Origin: Owenia fusiformis | Taxonomy: Eukaryota > Annelida > Polychaeta > Sabellida > Oweniidae | Reading direction: 5' to 3' | Assembly (NCBI GenBank): GCA_903813345.2 | Contig: CAIIXF020000001.1 | Coordinates: 18,993,915-19,053,914, forward strand | Length of the DNA stretch: 60,000 bases | In this document: positions 29,279 to 41,613 of the stretch, piece after piece | Layout of the letters: every line of letters begins with the position of its first letter | Numbering within the stretch: position 1 is the first letter of the stretch | Position numbers and translations under genes: made by a program | Notes under the pieces: generated by a model | What the model saw: the letters and a program-made list of their open reading frames with translations, nothing else | What the model was told of the DNA's origin: nothing | The model's database searches: none

Positions 29279-29402
29279 GTCAGCTACCAGATTAACCTAC
29301 CATTTTATTGGCAACTCATCTAAATATGAATTGTACCTGCCACTATTCCATTCATATTTAAATGAGTTGGTCATAAAATAGTAGGCTAATCCGGTAGCCG
29401 CT
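29279..29402. mobile_element. Short foldback MITE, arms about 52 bp
   Basis: 'agctaccagattaacctacc', 'attttattgg' and 'aactcatctaaatatgaat' are mirrored by 'attcatatttaaatgagtt', 'ataaaatagtaggctaatcc' and 'ggtagccgct'. Almost the entire element is stem. No clear target duplication was found. Confidence 0.8.
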
Positions 29403-31248
29403 ATTTCCATTCACTAATACAAGCTTAGATTAAGAAAGAGATGATTGTAAATATCTTGCCCTCCTGACCAAAAAACTTTGACTCATTTATTTCTTCACAC
29501 AGAATTTGATCTACCACCAAAAATGGTAAAATTAGAATTTGGGTATCATTTAAGAAATCACTATGTATTGTACTTTCCTATAACAAATCAGATATATGAT
29601 TTTTGTATCAACACAAATATTTATACTTAGTACGCAATCATTCACTCAAGTGATTCTCTCTGTTATATTATATCTGGCTGGTATGCCGCTATGTAAGCTA
29701 TATCCTGCCAGCTGTTCAAAATACAACTTTGTATAATAATATGGGATAAATATATGAACAATATACAAGAAAGAAATCACTTGATACATGTATATCGTAA
29801 TTGTCACAAAAATGAAAACAAATTCCAAATTGAACCACTTAGCTGAAAATAACAACGTGAATACTCTTTCTGTCTGATTCCGCTCATCCTAATTGACATG
29901 CTATATGGGCACGGAGGATCAATACTAGTAATGTACAGCGTGTATTATGTTTTTACTTTATTTTGGATATCACCAAAACACAGTTTCACCTCATTAATAC
30001 TGTCTGCTATTGCATTAAGCTGAACGTTTTGTATCAATCAATAAAATCTAGTCTAACATTAAGCCTCAGGACCCGTTTTGAGGGGGAGAGGGGGAGCAAA
30101 GGAGAAAATAAAATTATATATAAAGAACAAGATACTCTTTGCATTTATTTGAGTTTTTATTAGTTTCTTAAAAGCTTCATCTACACTTTATAAGTTAAAG
30201 AGAAACTTCTGAACTAGCTGAGCCAACCAGAGCTTGTCATCACCACGTTCAGAATGATGATTTTTCTATATATGGTCATTTCCTCTGATGTCATCCTTGA
30301 CCCAGAATTGACTAATATTAAAACATTATTGAAATAAGTCTACTGGCTGATAAGATGAAAAATTTGGGTTTGTTTGAACAACAAGGTACATTTATGTACA
30401 ATACTTATATCTTATATATTATATTTTTCTATCATGTTCCTTTTTAAAACAATAGGTCAATCTCATTCTGCAATGTATCGGCAAACGATACATACAGTAT
30501 ATACAAGACCACTGACGCAGAACCTTACAAAACCAGTATGCATGGATACCCAGTGAGGTAATCAGAAGCGACAAGATTCTACAAATAGTCTCAAAAATCC
30601 CCCAGAAATCTAGGGAGAATACCCAAATATGGAAGCCTTTCAACATTCCGTTCACAGGGGAATATTAATTTAGAACACAACTCTATACCAATGTAGATAA
30701 TTAATCCCAAGAATAAGCTACAATCGAATCAGTGATTGTCACAGTGATAATACAAATTGACAATTATCAGGTCACATCTTTAGAGACAAGTGACTCTAGG
30801 AGTAATCAACCTGAGTTTTCATCTATCAAGAACATAGGCTTAACACAATCTGTTTTTCACTTTTGGGTGAATACCTTAAGCAAGTCCAAATTCAAGTCTT
30901 ATGGGCCTTCAAACATGACTTGTAATTCACCAGTTTTAAACGAATAACATCCACAATTATGAATACCTAGGGATTTATTTGTGTTACCAGACAATTCTGG
31001 TTGGGAGTTCAAAATTTGGACCATTCAAGATGGCTGACCATTTATTAAATTCGAGGTCTTGTTTTGAGACCTGTGATATCTATTCTCCCTGTTATGATGA
31101 AAAAGTATATTTTTGTTTTCTATGCGTTATCTGCCACAGTAAATGCATAAGTCATAGACATTAAGTTTGACATAAATGCACATAGATACACAGTATAGAA
31201 TATCAATAAGTCAGATTCATAAGAAATGCTACTTTGTGACATCACCTC
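29403..31248. other. AT-rich spacer, nothing recognised
   Basis: Contains a purine-rich patch near 30078-30108 and a fragment near 31010-31050 ('ccattcaagatggctgacc') resembling the tandem-core vocabulary. No exon was supported. Confidence 0.45.
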
Positions 31249-32572
31249 CCTTAGGAAAAAAACAACCATTTTTTCCGAATTTCAACCGTTAAAATCCATT
31301 GCGCAACCATTACAAATCATTGCATAACCACTGCTGCAACCAATTGAAATGGTTTCCAACCATTACATTTCAACCATTAAAATTTGGTTGAAAACTTTGG
31401 TTGCATATCATTGAAATTATGGAATCATTTGCAACCATTACAAACCATTGATTGTTTAAGTTGCATTTTACCAAATGGTTGCAACTATTTTCAACCATAT
31501 TGTAGAAATTATTTAGTTTAAGAATGAGACAATTTGAAACATGAAGAACATACAAGTAAATTGAATGCATTATTATGTTTCAAAATACAGTAGTTCATGT
31601 TTATGGGCATATTATTTCTAATTGAAGAGAATACGATTTATTCATTTTTGGCACTGGATATGACTTCAAGTTCATTCTCATAGGCATATTATTTCTATAA
31701 AGAATAAGGTTTATTCATTTTTGGTACTGAAAATTACTTCAAGTTCATGTTCATAGAGATAGTATTTCTATTTTATTGAAGAGAATCAAGTGTATTCATT
31801 TTTGGCCCTGGTCATTCTTGTAGTTTATTTGGAAATTCCTTCTTGATTCATTCAGTTTTACTGAACAATACAACAAAACGTTCTGTGGAAATTTTCTGTT
31901 ATTCTCCTGTCTCAACAAAAAATGTTTCTGACTAAAAGTACATACATACATACATATTATGAAACATCAAAGATTGTATTTCCTGCCTCTTATTTATGAT
32001 TTGGATTAAGCTAGTGCCAAAATAACTGCTTCTTCAATATCAAAGAAGTCTTATTACAACAATTAAGTAGATTAAACTGAAAATGTTTCCAAAACATGAT
32101 TTTGAAACATCAACATCCTTGTATTTATACTTTGGATTAGGCAAGAGCCGGATTGATTGTCTTTTCTTCAATATCATTTACAAATCAAAAAATATTAATT
32201 ACTATTGGATTAAACTTTAATCATAATGACTGAAAGGGAAATATCTTAAAGTGTGCGCCAAAGCTTAAAACTGCGCAGGCGCACCGCTCTCGCTAAACTA
32301 TATAAAGAGATTGCCCGGTACACGATTCAGAGGTAAGCCAGGAAGGCGAACGATCTTCGTCTCGTGATGATTTCCCATATAATCTTAACCAGGGAAGTTT
32401 CAACATTGAAATTGAAAATTACTATTAGATATACTTTGTAGATGTTATTTATGAAGCTATTTAGTGTTTGCATCAATCAAATGGCTCATTTTGAACATAT
32501 AAAACGTATTTGTGTTTTGTTTCCCAGGGAATTGTATTGTATGTAGTACACACATAAATAGTGTACATTATA

Positions 32573-33867
32573 CACGGCGTATAACCCAAACGCTCCTACA
32601 TGCACGACGGAGCGTTTCATTTACGCGGAAACGCTCCGGAGCGAAATAAAATGGCGGCTAATGAAGATTCCTCTATGACCGTAAGTATTGTATCTCTCGT
32701 TTCTCTTACATATCATATGTTATGGTGAAATATTATGTACCATTCGATGAACAATACCGTGAGCAAAGATCTTATTTATTCAACTTCTGGTGGTAAACTG
32801 TTATTTGCTTGATCAAAGCTCCGTAGTGTAGATCGAACGAATCTGAAGATGACGATTTGACCACAAATTACGAATTAAACTAGTATTTCTATGAAAACGT
32901 TAATATTTCTCTGAAAGTAGTAGATCACAAACTCGTATATTCTCATTTCTTAAAATCCCAGTCCAAATCCATTACTTGTTCTCAAGAAATCGCTTGTTTT
33001 CCTCGAAACGCTCCGTCGATTTAGAACACAATTTTAGAAACGCTCTTACCATTTTGTTTTGATATCATTTTCAGATTATTAGAGAAGAGTTCCGAATCGA
33101 ATCTATCTCTCAAAAACGTGTTGTACTTGTTAGGCAAATTGAAACATCTGAACCTGGTGGTGCTAAACGTGCAACTAGCTGATTTAAGCCTACATTAGAT
33201 GATGTCATGCCTACATGTGTGCTAGATCATAAAACTATAGAAAAAAACGAAAATTAATATGTGAATGAATCTTTCTTCTTTTGATGCCAAGGGGTATAAT
33301 AGATCTTAATTTCTTTCTCTTCCTAAAAAGGAAAGTCAAGCTATATATTTCCTAAACAGATCTAGACTACCGGAGCGTTTCCAGTTCACTGTGTTAACCA
33401 GATCGGAGCGTTTCTTGAATATGAGAATGCCATCATTTTTAAGACTGGATTTTCGGTCATCAAATCACTATTACGATAATGTATGGTGCGTTGAAGCATT
33501 GGAATTTGACTAAAATATACGTTGGTGCTCTAATCTTGGCTCAACTAATCACATGTAACGACAAAATGGGATTTGACCGGTAGAATGACAAATACGTTTT
33601 TAGATTTTGATAACTATACTGCTTCGTACAGCTCTTCCTAATTGCTTCAAACGTCAATAGCCAGCCAAGTACAACATGAATATCACACCCATCGAATGGT
33701 ATACTCGAAATATGTAACTCATACCTCTTATTCCCATTATTGGGGAAATCGTCAGACGGCTCATCATTCCCGCCAGCAAGTTTTCCTACTCCGGAGCGTT
33801 TCTTTGTTTAATTTCAATAATGAAACGCTCCGTCGTGCATGTAGGAGCGTTTGGGTTATACACCGTG
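32573..33867. mobile_element. CACGG-type TIR element T1 with reiterated GGAGCGTTTC
   Basis: The 46-bp inverted termini (starting CACGGCGTATAACCCAAACG left and CACGGTGTATAACCCAAACG right) differ at one base. The exact 5-bp duplication TTATA flanks it (32568-32572 and 33868-33872). The motif GGAGCGTTTC or its inverse occurs near 32588, 32609, 32628, 33005, 33037 (one-base variant), 33372, 33405, 33793, 33822 and 33844. The related unfilled site in the other TTAA element (near 15195) confirms the insertion. Transib/RAG-like by termini and target size. It carries a small spliced ORF but no transposase. Confidence 0.9.
32651..33182 (+). CDS. Candidate spliced 45-residue ORF inside element T1
   Basis: Exon 1 (32651-32680) reads MAANEDSSMT and ends at the donor ACC/GTAAGT. 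The acceptor TTGATATCATTTTCAG (AG at 33073-33074) opens exon 2 (33075-33182), in phase, reading IIREEFRIESISQKRVVLVR and on to AKRATS and a stop. Both splice sites are close to consensus. The start ATG lies 8 bases after a GGAGCG copy. No family recognised; it could be a captured host exon pair, a remnant of a longer gene, or chance. No expression evidence exists here. Confidence 0.35.
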
Positions 33868-35311
33868 TTATACTTGAATAGCCTGGTTTACATAATATTG
33901 AAGGGCATGCTGATTACATACACACGAGTACATGAATGAAGGCCTAATATTGATATACGTAGCTTGCATACCTAAATAAAAAATAAACTCTTCTAATCCC
34001 CTAATGTAAACACGGCGGTATACGTAGCCCGATTTATCGGGGACTTTAAACACTTGAATAGATGATATTTCCTTTTACTAGACATGGTTTTATGCCTATG
34101 AGCATGAACTTGAAGTTGTATTATGAACTTAAGTTAACTATCGCTAGAAAAAAGAGAATTCATCAAGACCATAGCTGGCTTCAAAAATCTTAATGTGAAT
34201 CTCATCTAATTTACTATGATTGTGTCATTATTATGGTAGGGGGAATTCAAAAATAAATTATTCAGACAAAAATAATTCTTAAAAAAAAGAATTAATTTGT
34301 AATGATTTTGTTTAACTATCAAAACAGAACTTTATCTAATTGGCTGTTCAAGGGTTATAATTAGCATTTCAATGGTTATAATTAGCTTTTCAATGGTTAT
34401 AATTAGCATTTCAACTGTTGCCGCTCTGTCTGTGCAACTGTTGCTGCTCTGTCTTTGTACCTTATCTGAATTCAATAATGTGAAATCTTAATTTGTATTT
34501 CTACAATTTTCTTAATGAAAATAAGCCAACAAAATTAAACAATATTGAATTGAAACAAAAAAGAATCCTTATTTTCTTACAAGATTTCTGCATTTTTCAT
34601 TCTCCTTAAAAACGATACCTGATAAACGATTGCAATAGTCATAGAAATAAGTGTTTAAAATCCTAGGGATTAGATTAAATGATATATACAAATAAGTGTA
34701 TGTTTTTTGTTGTTCTGGAAGTGACGTCAGACTTGTCATTGAGAACAAGATCCGAGACACACAAAGTCCAAAAAAAATTCTTTAATGAGAGAAGAGTGTG
34801 ATAGACTGCAGACTACAGACATGCTTACTTAAAAAAAACATACTAATAATATCAACATAGCCATAGCCAAAAATTATTTCAAATTCATGCAGTTTTTCAC
34901 CATATTGAGGACTTTTCAAGTGATTTTGGCCATAGTTATAAAATATGAATCCCTTTGTAAATTTTTCAAAAGTGCAAAAGCTGGCTACAGGTCTGCCCAT
35001 GAGCATTCATTTTGAGGATAAATGGTTGCAATAGTTGCAGTTCTCCATCAATGGTTGCAATCGATTGTAACTGTTAATTTCAATGGGTAATGGTTGTAAT
35101 GGTTTTGCAATGGTTTCTCAAAAATGGTTGCGTAACCATTGTAACTTTATGTAAAAAGGGTTGAAAAGATTGGGTGAAGTAATGGTTGCGCAATGGTTTT
35201 GAATGGTTGATATAATGATTTTTCCTTTGATCTTCAAGGTTGATATGATGGTTACATGATATGCAATGAAACCATTGAATTTCGGAAAAAATGGTTGTTT
35301 TTTTTATAAGG

Positions 35312-37589
35312 GCTAGCATCAATTGTGAGAAAACAACAACCTGGCTTTAAGACAGCATAGAAAAACAATGAAGATAAACAAAGTTTATGGATTACTTTAG
35401 AAAAACATTCATTCATTCATCATGATTTTTTAGTTGTAATTTCGATAACATTTCTATTTGTATACAAAAGCTTCCTGTTCCCGATCTTCTTTCTTTATGC
35501 TGATGTCTATTTCAACATTTTCTCATGAAAAAATGAATAAACTAACTTTATATTACTTTACTTTATATTTATTTAAATAATTCAGTGATCAGAGTGATAT
35601 TTTCATGCTTGTTTTTTTTATTCCTTGCTAGTTCTACTCATTTCATGTTTAGTTTGCATTTATCTTGAATTATGAAGCCATAAAGCAAGCAGCTTTAGTT
35701 GATTGTTAAGGGACTTACAGAAACGCTTCGAGAATAATAGTAAACTGTATCAAAAAATGCCAATAAATTAAGCCATAATCCGTATTAAGACTTGAAATGA
35801 CTTAAGAGGTTACTGGCCCAGGAATCAATACCAGCAAATCAAATAAAAAATAATTATTATCAAAATGTGCTCTATCAACCCAGCTCTCATTTTAGACATA
35901 ACTTTATTACAAAAGAATGATAATGGCGAATCAATAGTCTAGAAGTAACCAATTTATAATCAATATTCAGGCCTTGTTTGTCGTCGTTTAAGTTTAAGTC
36001 CAACTCGGGGACTTCAAATCACCAATGGTCAATAAACCTAAAATGCTTGCTACTGGCGAAAATTGAACAGAATTAATAGTCACAAAGTCAATTTGTGCTA
36101 TAAAAATTCTGCTTTATTGCGAAGAATCATGAACCAAAGAAGCCAAATTGTTAGTAAATGCACATTGCACTCATGCTTTTAAATTTCTAATTAAGAAGTA
36201 CAGGATTCTTTACTCCTTAATTGAAGCATATCAAGCAATTATTGATGAGTAAGACGATTATGAGTTTCATTAAATGCAGTTAAACAAAGTCTAGTATTCA
36301 AGGTAGCTTACAATGCCACAAACGCATTAATTATTTTTAATCAGTATTTTTTTTATTTTCCTCAGAAATAAGCATACTACCAATCACCTATATTATATGG
36401 ATTCTTGGAAATTATTATAAGTGGTCAATAGATCAAGAACTCACGCCAGGTGAAATTTTTGAGGAAGTAGAACATGAGAGGTTTTATATTCTAGAGGAAA
36501 AATTACTAAAGATCGGAAATATAAATACCACATTATAATATGTATCTGTATCATAATTAATCTACAGATATTATAATACTATTATTAATAATAGGAGAAT
36601 CGAGTTACAATTTTTTCGACTTGGCGTTCAATTCCCACGTTTGGGGTACTATATTAATCAAGCTACTAACACTTCAGCGGATCTGTTCTAGACACCTTGT
36701 CTGCAGATACAACCCAAGAAACCTATCTGTGGAATGGCCAGTGTCCAAAAACATGTTACCCTGGATGCCCAGCAGCTAGTCACATTGCCCTCTGGCTTTT
36801 ATAGATGATTTTGATGCAAATAAAATCACAAATGTAGCTGTCCTAGCTTTTTGTAGTAGTTTCAATGTAAAATGAGTGGCAATGTATATGTAATGTTGTG
36901 CATTTCAATGGGCTTTCTCTTTGACAGCTCACAGCTATTCTGATGACAGCCCTGATAAGATACAAGGAGCATTTGTGAATCATCTCTTAATAAAAGAGGG
37001 AAGATGAAGTTAAGCTCATAAGCAGGGTATACTAGCCACTGAGCTAATCTCATAAAGGGAGCTAGAATGCATTACCCTCTAGCTAATTAATAAACTCCCA
37101 TGAAACAGTTATGCAATGAATGTTGATCAAATCTCCAATTTCACCCAGGTATAGTTTATAGGTTCAACCTTGAACAGATCCATCTTCCAGCGAGAGGTAA
37201 TTGATTTTTCAAAATGGATGGTGCTTTTATCTCAACCCCAATGGTAATCTAAAACATCAATGATCGATATGTATTATACCAAAACAAAACATTATACACT
37301 TAACATAAACAATACCTACAATAGCATTTTTTGCAGGAAGCCCGAGGCTCTATGTACTATAAATCAAAAAATAAAAATACACCGCTAAAATAGGGCTAGT
37401 CTTATTGGATTATGTCTAAAGCACAATGATATAAATCTATGTTAATGACCAAAATTATGTCTAATTTCTTATAAGCCTGTAATCTTGAATAATACATAGT
37501 TATAGCATAGATTCTCAGACACGGGCCATGGTTCTTTCACCCATGTATTTTAAATGATTAAGTAGGAGCATTTTCTGATGGTACAGGAT
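35312..37589. other. AT-rich spacer with a possible tRNA-like SINE relic
   Basis: No exon was recognised. On the minus strand near 37050-37010, 'gattagctcagtggctagt' resembles a tRNA A-box region, but no B box or tRNA fold follows, so I read it at most as a SINE relic. Confidence 0.35.
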
Positions 37590-37805
37590 AACTAAAACAG
37601 ATACTGAGTGATAAATATCGCACTTTGAAGAGCAAAATGGCCACCATGTTATTTACCCAGCATGCCCAAAACCCGATCAGGCCTTGGCACAAGTCTGCTT
37701 TTGCATTTGTAAAAATTTCAAGATGAAGGGATAAGCAACATTTGCAAGATTCATGTGATATCTGCCCCCACACACCCAGCAGCACAAGATGATGACAATA
37801 ACTCC
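37590..37805. repeat. Dispersed repeat, copy 3
   Basis: Shares 'gaagagcaaaatggccac', 'acccagcatgcccaaaac' and 'agcacaagatgatgacaata' with the copies near 10120 and 25010. Confidence 0.65.
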
Positions 37806-39298
37806 AATTATTAGGTTCTAAAGAGAAACATCACTATGAATAACAATCTGTTGATGAATTCAAAGCCATCCAAAAGATAAAGTAGCTCAACCTACATAAC
37901 AACAAAAAAGAAAATTTAAGAACTTGAACCTGACTAATATGTCATGCCATGACATCTAAAGTAGTTTTGAACTTTTAGAAACTTAGCTAACACCATTTAT
38001 GACCTGCATTGAAGACCTTGACCCCAAAAAGGTTACTCTTTCAGACCCTGTATAATAAACAAGTTATTCAATGCCAAAAAAGGTGCAGTTTTTGTACTTG
38101 TTGATGATTGGAAGATGACCCACCTTCTCCCAGGGTTTCATTTCATTTCCCCATTTTTACGGAACAACCTGCACTCTTCAGTAGTGTAGCTAGCTGATGA
38201 GAATAGAGGGTAAACAACTTTTAATTATTTCTCTATGGAATTCAGATGATTACTTTATGTAATAACTGGTAAGATGTTCATTCTTTCAAGAACTTGGAAA
38301 TTAGGAACAGACTAGAATCTAAGAAAGACAGGTGAATCTATTATATTTAGGCTAACATATCTATCGTTAGAACTGCAATTCATTAAAACTCTGTCTTTTA
38401 AAATCAACAAGATATTGCCATAACAGAATAGCTTTACATGGTTACAATTGTGAATGTGTAACAACTGGTACAGATACCCAATGCTGATACAAGCACCAAC
38501 ACTGAATGCCATGGCAATATCTCAATATTTCATGGTGGTGAAATATAAAAAGAGACTGTTGAAAATGGAATTACACATATATTAGTATTATGATATACAT
38601 TGTATATTCATAAAACTTTTCATAGTTACAGCATTTATATTAGTAACAAAGCTATTTCCTATTCAAGACGTGTATATTCTTTATTGGTTTTCATGAGTTT
38701 TTTATTTTCCTTTTTAATAAAAGCCATGAAAGTTGCCTGATTACTATGCTTTTTGGAAAAATCAGATTTGTCATGTTTGATTGATAGGATGTCATTTGGG
38801 ATCAAGATATTATAACTGGCAACATTTGATGCATCTTTATTTGTATTCATGTGAATAAATATCTAATGGACTAAATGAAAAGTCACTTTTGGTACAAGAC
38901 ATCCCAAAAATACATATTTTTGTCGACCACAATAAATATTAGGGGAAGAATGGTTGCCAGAAACTGTCCTATTTCATGATTCTCAGAGCTTCTGTATTTT
39001 TGAAAGTCCAATTTCATAACATAAATATGAAAAACATGTATATCAACATTTCTAAAGATGACAACAACCATCAAGTGTAGTTGATATTCCAGTGATAATC
39101 TATAACTACAGGGGATCATACAAAATCAATAAGAATTGTACATCAGCAGTTACAACTCTATTCTCTCATTTACATGATTTTTGATCATTTTTGTATATTT
39201 TTCACCGAAAATGCCCTGGACCTTAATCTATTTGAAATATCCAACTAAAATGAACTTCTTATCCTTTTCCATCCCTAAACACACATTTGCTTTTATAG
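37806..39298. other. AT-rich spacer, nothing recognised
   Basis: Short open frames are present on the minus strand, but none shows a domain, codon bias or splice context that supports a gene. Confidence 0.45.
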
Positions 39299-39428
39299 AT
39301 GTAAATTTATGGATGCAGAGGAAATTCTTCCTGGCAATGTAGGCAACCGATCCATCTTGTATGACACTAAAAGTATAGTGCAAAATAATGACGGGACAGC
39401 TACGTCTGCAAATATGCCAATCAATATG
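39299..39428 (+). CDS. Candidate coding exon of an unidentified gene
   Basis: A good acceptor (acatttgcttttatag) is followed after 10 bases by an ATG at 39309 and 40 codons (MDAEEILPGNVGNRSILYDT then KSIVQNNDGTATSANMPINM), ending at the donor ATG/GTAACT in phase 0. Base composition is more balanced than the surroundings and the peptide has normal amino-acid mix. No homologue was recognised, and no partner exon was found upstream or downstream, so this is only a candidate. Confidence 0.3.
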
Positions 39429-40415
39429 GTAACTCAGGCCCAGTAATCCGTAATGTAAGACAGTGTTGAAAGAATTTAGCTAAATTACCTCATTTCAACA
39501 ATGAGTAGTAAGCAATTACACCAGAATGTAATAAAATCAGGAAATGAGTTGTAATAAAATCAACGAAATCTTGATTATTGAAAATAAACCCTTGAAAAAT
39601 AATAAAATAAAACTGATTCGAAAATAAATCGCGACATTTAATTGTCTTTAACGACATGTAATTTCCACTTTTATAACATTGATATAATTGAAGCTGTTAA
39701 TGTCAAACAGTATATCATATAACTTTGACGTAGATCTCTTAAGGAAATTCTCCATCACGTAACATTTCAGAAGTAATACAATATACGAAAGAGACTGGTA
39801 AAATTCTACCATTTCATGATCGATAAAATATTTATCTTATACTTCCCCACCTGTCTGCCCTCATACCAGCGGAACAAGCCAGCAGAATAGATAAGTCAGG
39901 TAAAATATTATAGAAAGAAAAAGTCTGTTTAATCTCATTTACCCATGGCATACAATTAATTATACATGGAAGTTCAACAAATCCTCTACTTTTCTTAGGC
40001 CTTCTGTCAAATAGAGGCAGAAATCTCATTTTATTTGTATTCCATAGTCCACGTAGTTATTTACATTTGAGAAATGTTCTAAATAAACAACAATGCAAGT
40101 TATAATTTAAAAAAGATCTTACCATTAGACCCCTTATCTGTCTGGCCCTTCTCCCCCATGACAGCGGAGTAGCTCAATAGGTGGGGCTGTTTACTACATG
40201 CTCAATGGGTGAACCTGTAAGGAAGAAATATCAATTATAGATAGATATATAGTAATAATAGAATTCATTTCTCAAATTAAACTCCTAAAAACAGGACATT
40301 TATGATCTTAAGTAACTGTCACATTGGCCATAGGGGCTCACATTTAGGCATTAATTTTGAATTAATCAATTAATTTTTGCATTTAATGTAGATATCCTGC
40401 TGGAGTATCTATGCT
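39429..40415. other. Spacer with a tRNA-like patch
   Basis: At about 40150-40215, 'gtagctcaataggtggggc' matches the A-box half of a tRNA, but the second half does not fold as a tRNA, suggesting a SINE fragment. A minus-strand open frame at 39832-40029 has no recognised relatives. Confidence 0.35.
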
Positions 40416-40569
40416 CAGTGTTGTCATTAACAGCCGGTCCACTGGTCATTATCTGGTTACTTTTGATACGGACCAGTTGATTTTTTCACTAGGTATAGGA
40501 AAATAACATTGCAACTGGTCCGTAATATCATTTTGACCAGCAGGTTTCAGCCCCTTAGTGTCTACACTG
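40416..40569. mobile_element. 154-bp hAT-like MITE with 8-bp duplication
   Basis: An exact TCTATGCT lies on both sides (40408-40415 and 40570-40577). The ends are CAGTGTTGTC and (inverse) CAGTGTAGAC. The interior is an imperfect palindrome with 'ggaccagttg'/'caactggtcc'. The 8-bp duplication and CAGTG ends fit hAT. Confidence 0.85.
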
Positions 40570-40574
40570 TCTAT

Positions 40575-40668
40575 GCTGTGCCCCACTCTCTGCCCCAATA
40601 CAAAGTATTCACACCGTGGCAAACAGTAAGCCCACGCAGGCTCAGTGTGACAGCTCTATAAGATGAGT
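40575..40668. repeat. Dispersed repeat (second copy about 46560-46675)
   Basis: Both copies contain 'tattcacaccgtggc', 'gtaagcccacgcaggc' or close variants and 'gtgtgacagctc'. The copy at 46560 is diverged. Non-coding. Confidence 0.6.
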
Positions 40669-40703
40669 TTTTCAAATAAATCAATAATATATAGAATAAG
40701 TAA

Positions 40704-40808
40704 TGAATAAAAACAAGGAGCACACAGATCTCAAACTCACAACCTTGTGGTTACAGCACCCATATGCCAAGCTCAAACGTGCTGGTGCCCAAGCGCTCTC
40801 GGCCAACT
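40704..40808 (-). repeat. tRNA-derived SINE, copy 1
   Basis: Read on the minus strand it begins TTGGCCGAGAGCGCTTGGGC, with an A-box-like TGGCCGAGAGCG, and has a B-box-like GGTTGTGAGTTTGAGATC, then an AT-rich tail. The type II (Leu/Ser-like) spacing suggests a tRNA-derived SINE. A second copy is at 51229-51324. Confidence 0.7.
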
Positions 40809-41240
40809 CAACAGCCCCCCAAAAAGTTGTTTTGTTAGTTGATCTAACTAGAGACAGCGGATGTTAACGCTCAAACATACGGGAGGAAGCATAATGTACA
40901 TTTTCTACATGCACAACTGTCCTTAGAGCATTATGTTTGGTTGTGTGTGTTTTTTCTCAGCATTCAATTCTACCCATATAAGGTGAAACTAAATAAAGTT
41001 GGTTGTATGTGTGTGAGATAACTATGAATCGCATTATGAAAACACCGACCTAATAATCCCATTAGTTTGTACTACTGAGTCTACCTTAAGCCTGAATTGA
41101 CCACAAGACAGAATATTAATAGAAATTACATGAATTGCATAAATTGTATATCCCTAATACATTTTTATATTCTATCCCCATTTGGAACCAATTACCTTTC
41201 ATCATAAATATATATAAATAGAAGAAATTGCAACTAATAT

Positions 41241-41613
41241 CAGACACTCCAAGTGCCACAATATCACTTTTATCACGTTTTTTCTATAAATTTTTAATTT
41301 TGGTAATCGAGAATCAGGGTAAAAATTCAAAAAAACATGTATAAATGGCAAGAAACACTTTCAAATTCATTCTGAAAAAAAACAAAATATTTTCGCTTAC
41401 CTCATACCTAGATTACACTTCTTTGCAAATGAAAAGTATTCATAGCAGACCTGGGATTTCAAGTAGATAATTTAAACAGTTTTTTTAACAATTATTGCAT
41501 GTGTGTTCCTGACTTTTTGGACAGTGACTCATGAAGACCTGCTTATGGAGTGTCAAGATTTCGATGGATTTTTAAGAGTCAAGATACGTACTAGTGTTCA
41601 CTTGGAGTGTCTG
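41241..41613. mobile_element. 373-bp TIR element with 6-bp duplication TAATAT
   Basis: The ends CAGACACTCCAAGTG and CACTTGGAGTGTCTG are exact inverses for 15 bp. The flanks TAATAT (41235-41240 and 41614-41619) are identical. AT-rich interior without coding capacity. Superfamily not assigned. Confidence 0.8.

Larger units (their letters stand above)
32250..34045. mobile_element. TTAA-flanked repeat element, copy 2 (interrupted by element T1)
   Basis: Matches 14579-15371 over its whole length once the insertions are removed, and is again flanked by TTAA (32246-32249 and 34046-34049). It lacks the 291-bp MITE found in copy 1 and instead carries the 1.3-kb CACGG element. Two independent copies with the same borders define the element well. 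Confidence 0.75.
31249..35311. mobile_element. 4-kb TIR element built on reiterated AATGGTTG
   Basis: The left end (CCCTTAGGAAAAAAACAACC, then ATTTTTTCCGAATTTCAA) is inverted at the right end (revcomp CCCTTATAAAAAAAACAACC, then ATTTTTTCCGAAATTCAA). Both subterminal zones (about 31260-31500 and 35018-35300) are packed with CAACCATT/AATGGTTG in both orientations, about a dozen on each side counting variants. The interior is AT-rich, with a three-unit near-90-bp tandem repeat (31590-31810), and hosts the nested elements at 32250-34045. No target duplication was seen and no transposase, so the superfamily is open. Confidence 0.7.

Noticed and set aside
39832-40029. Minus-strand 65-codon frame (MRFLPLFDRRPKKSRGF...)
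   Set aside because: No domain recognised and no splice support; possibly part of a repeat. Not enough to call a gene.
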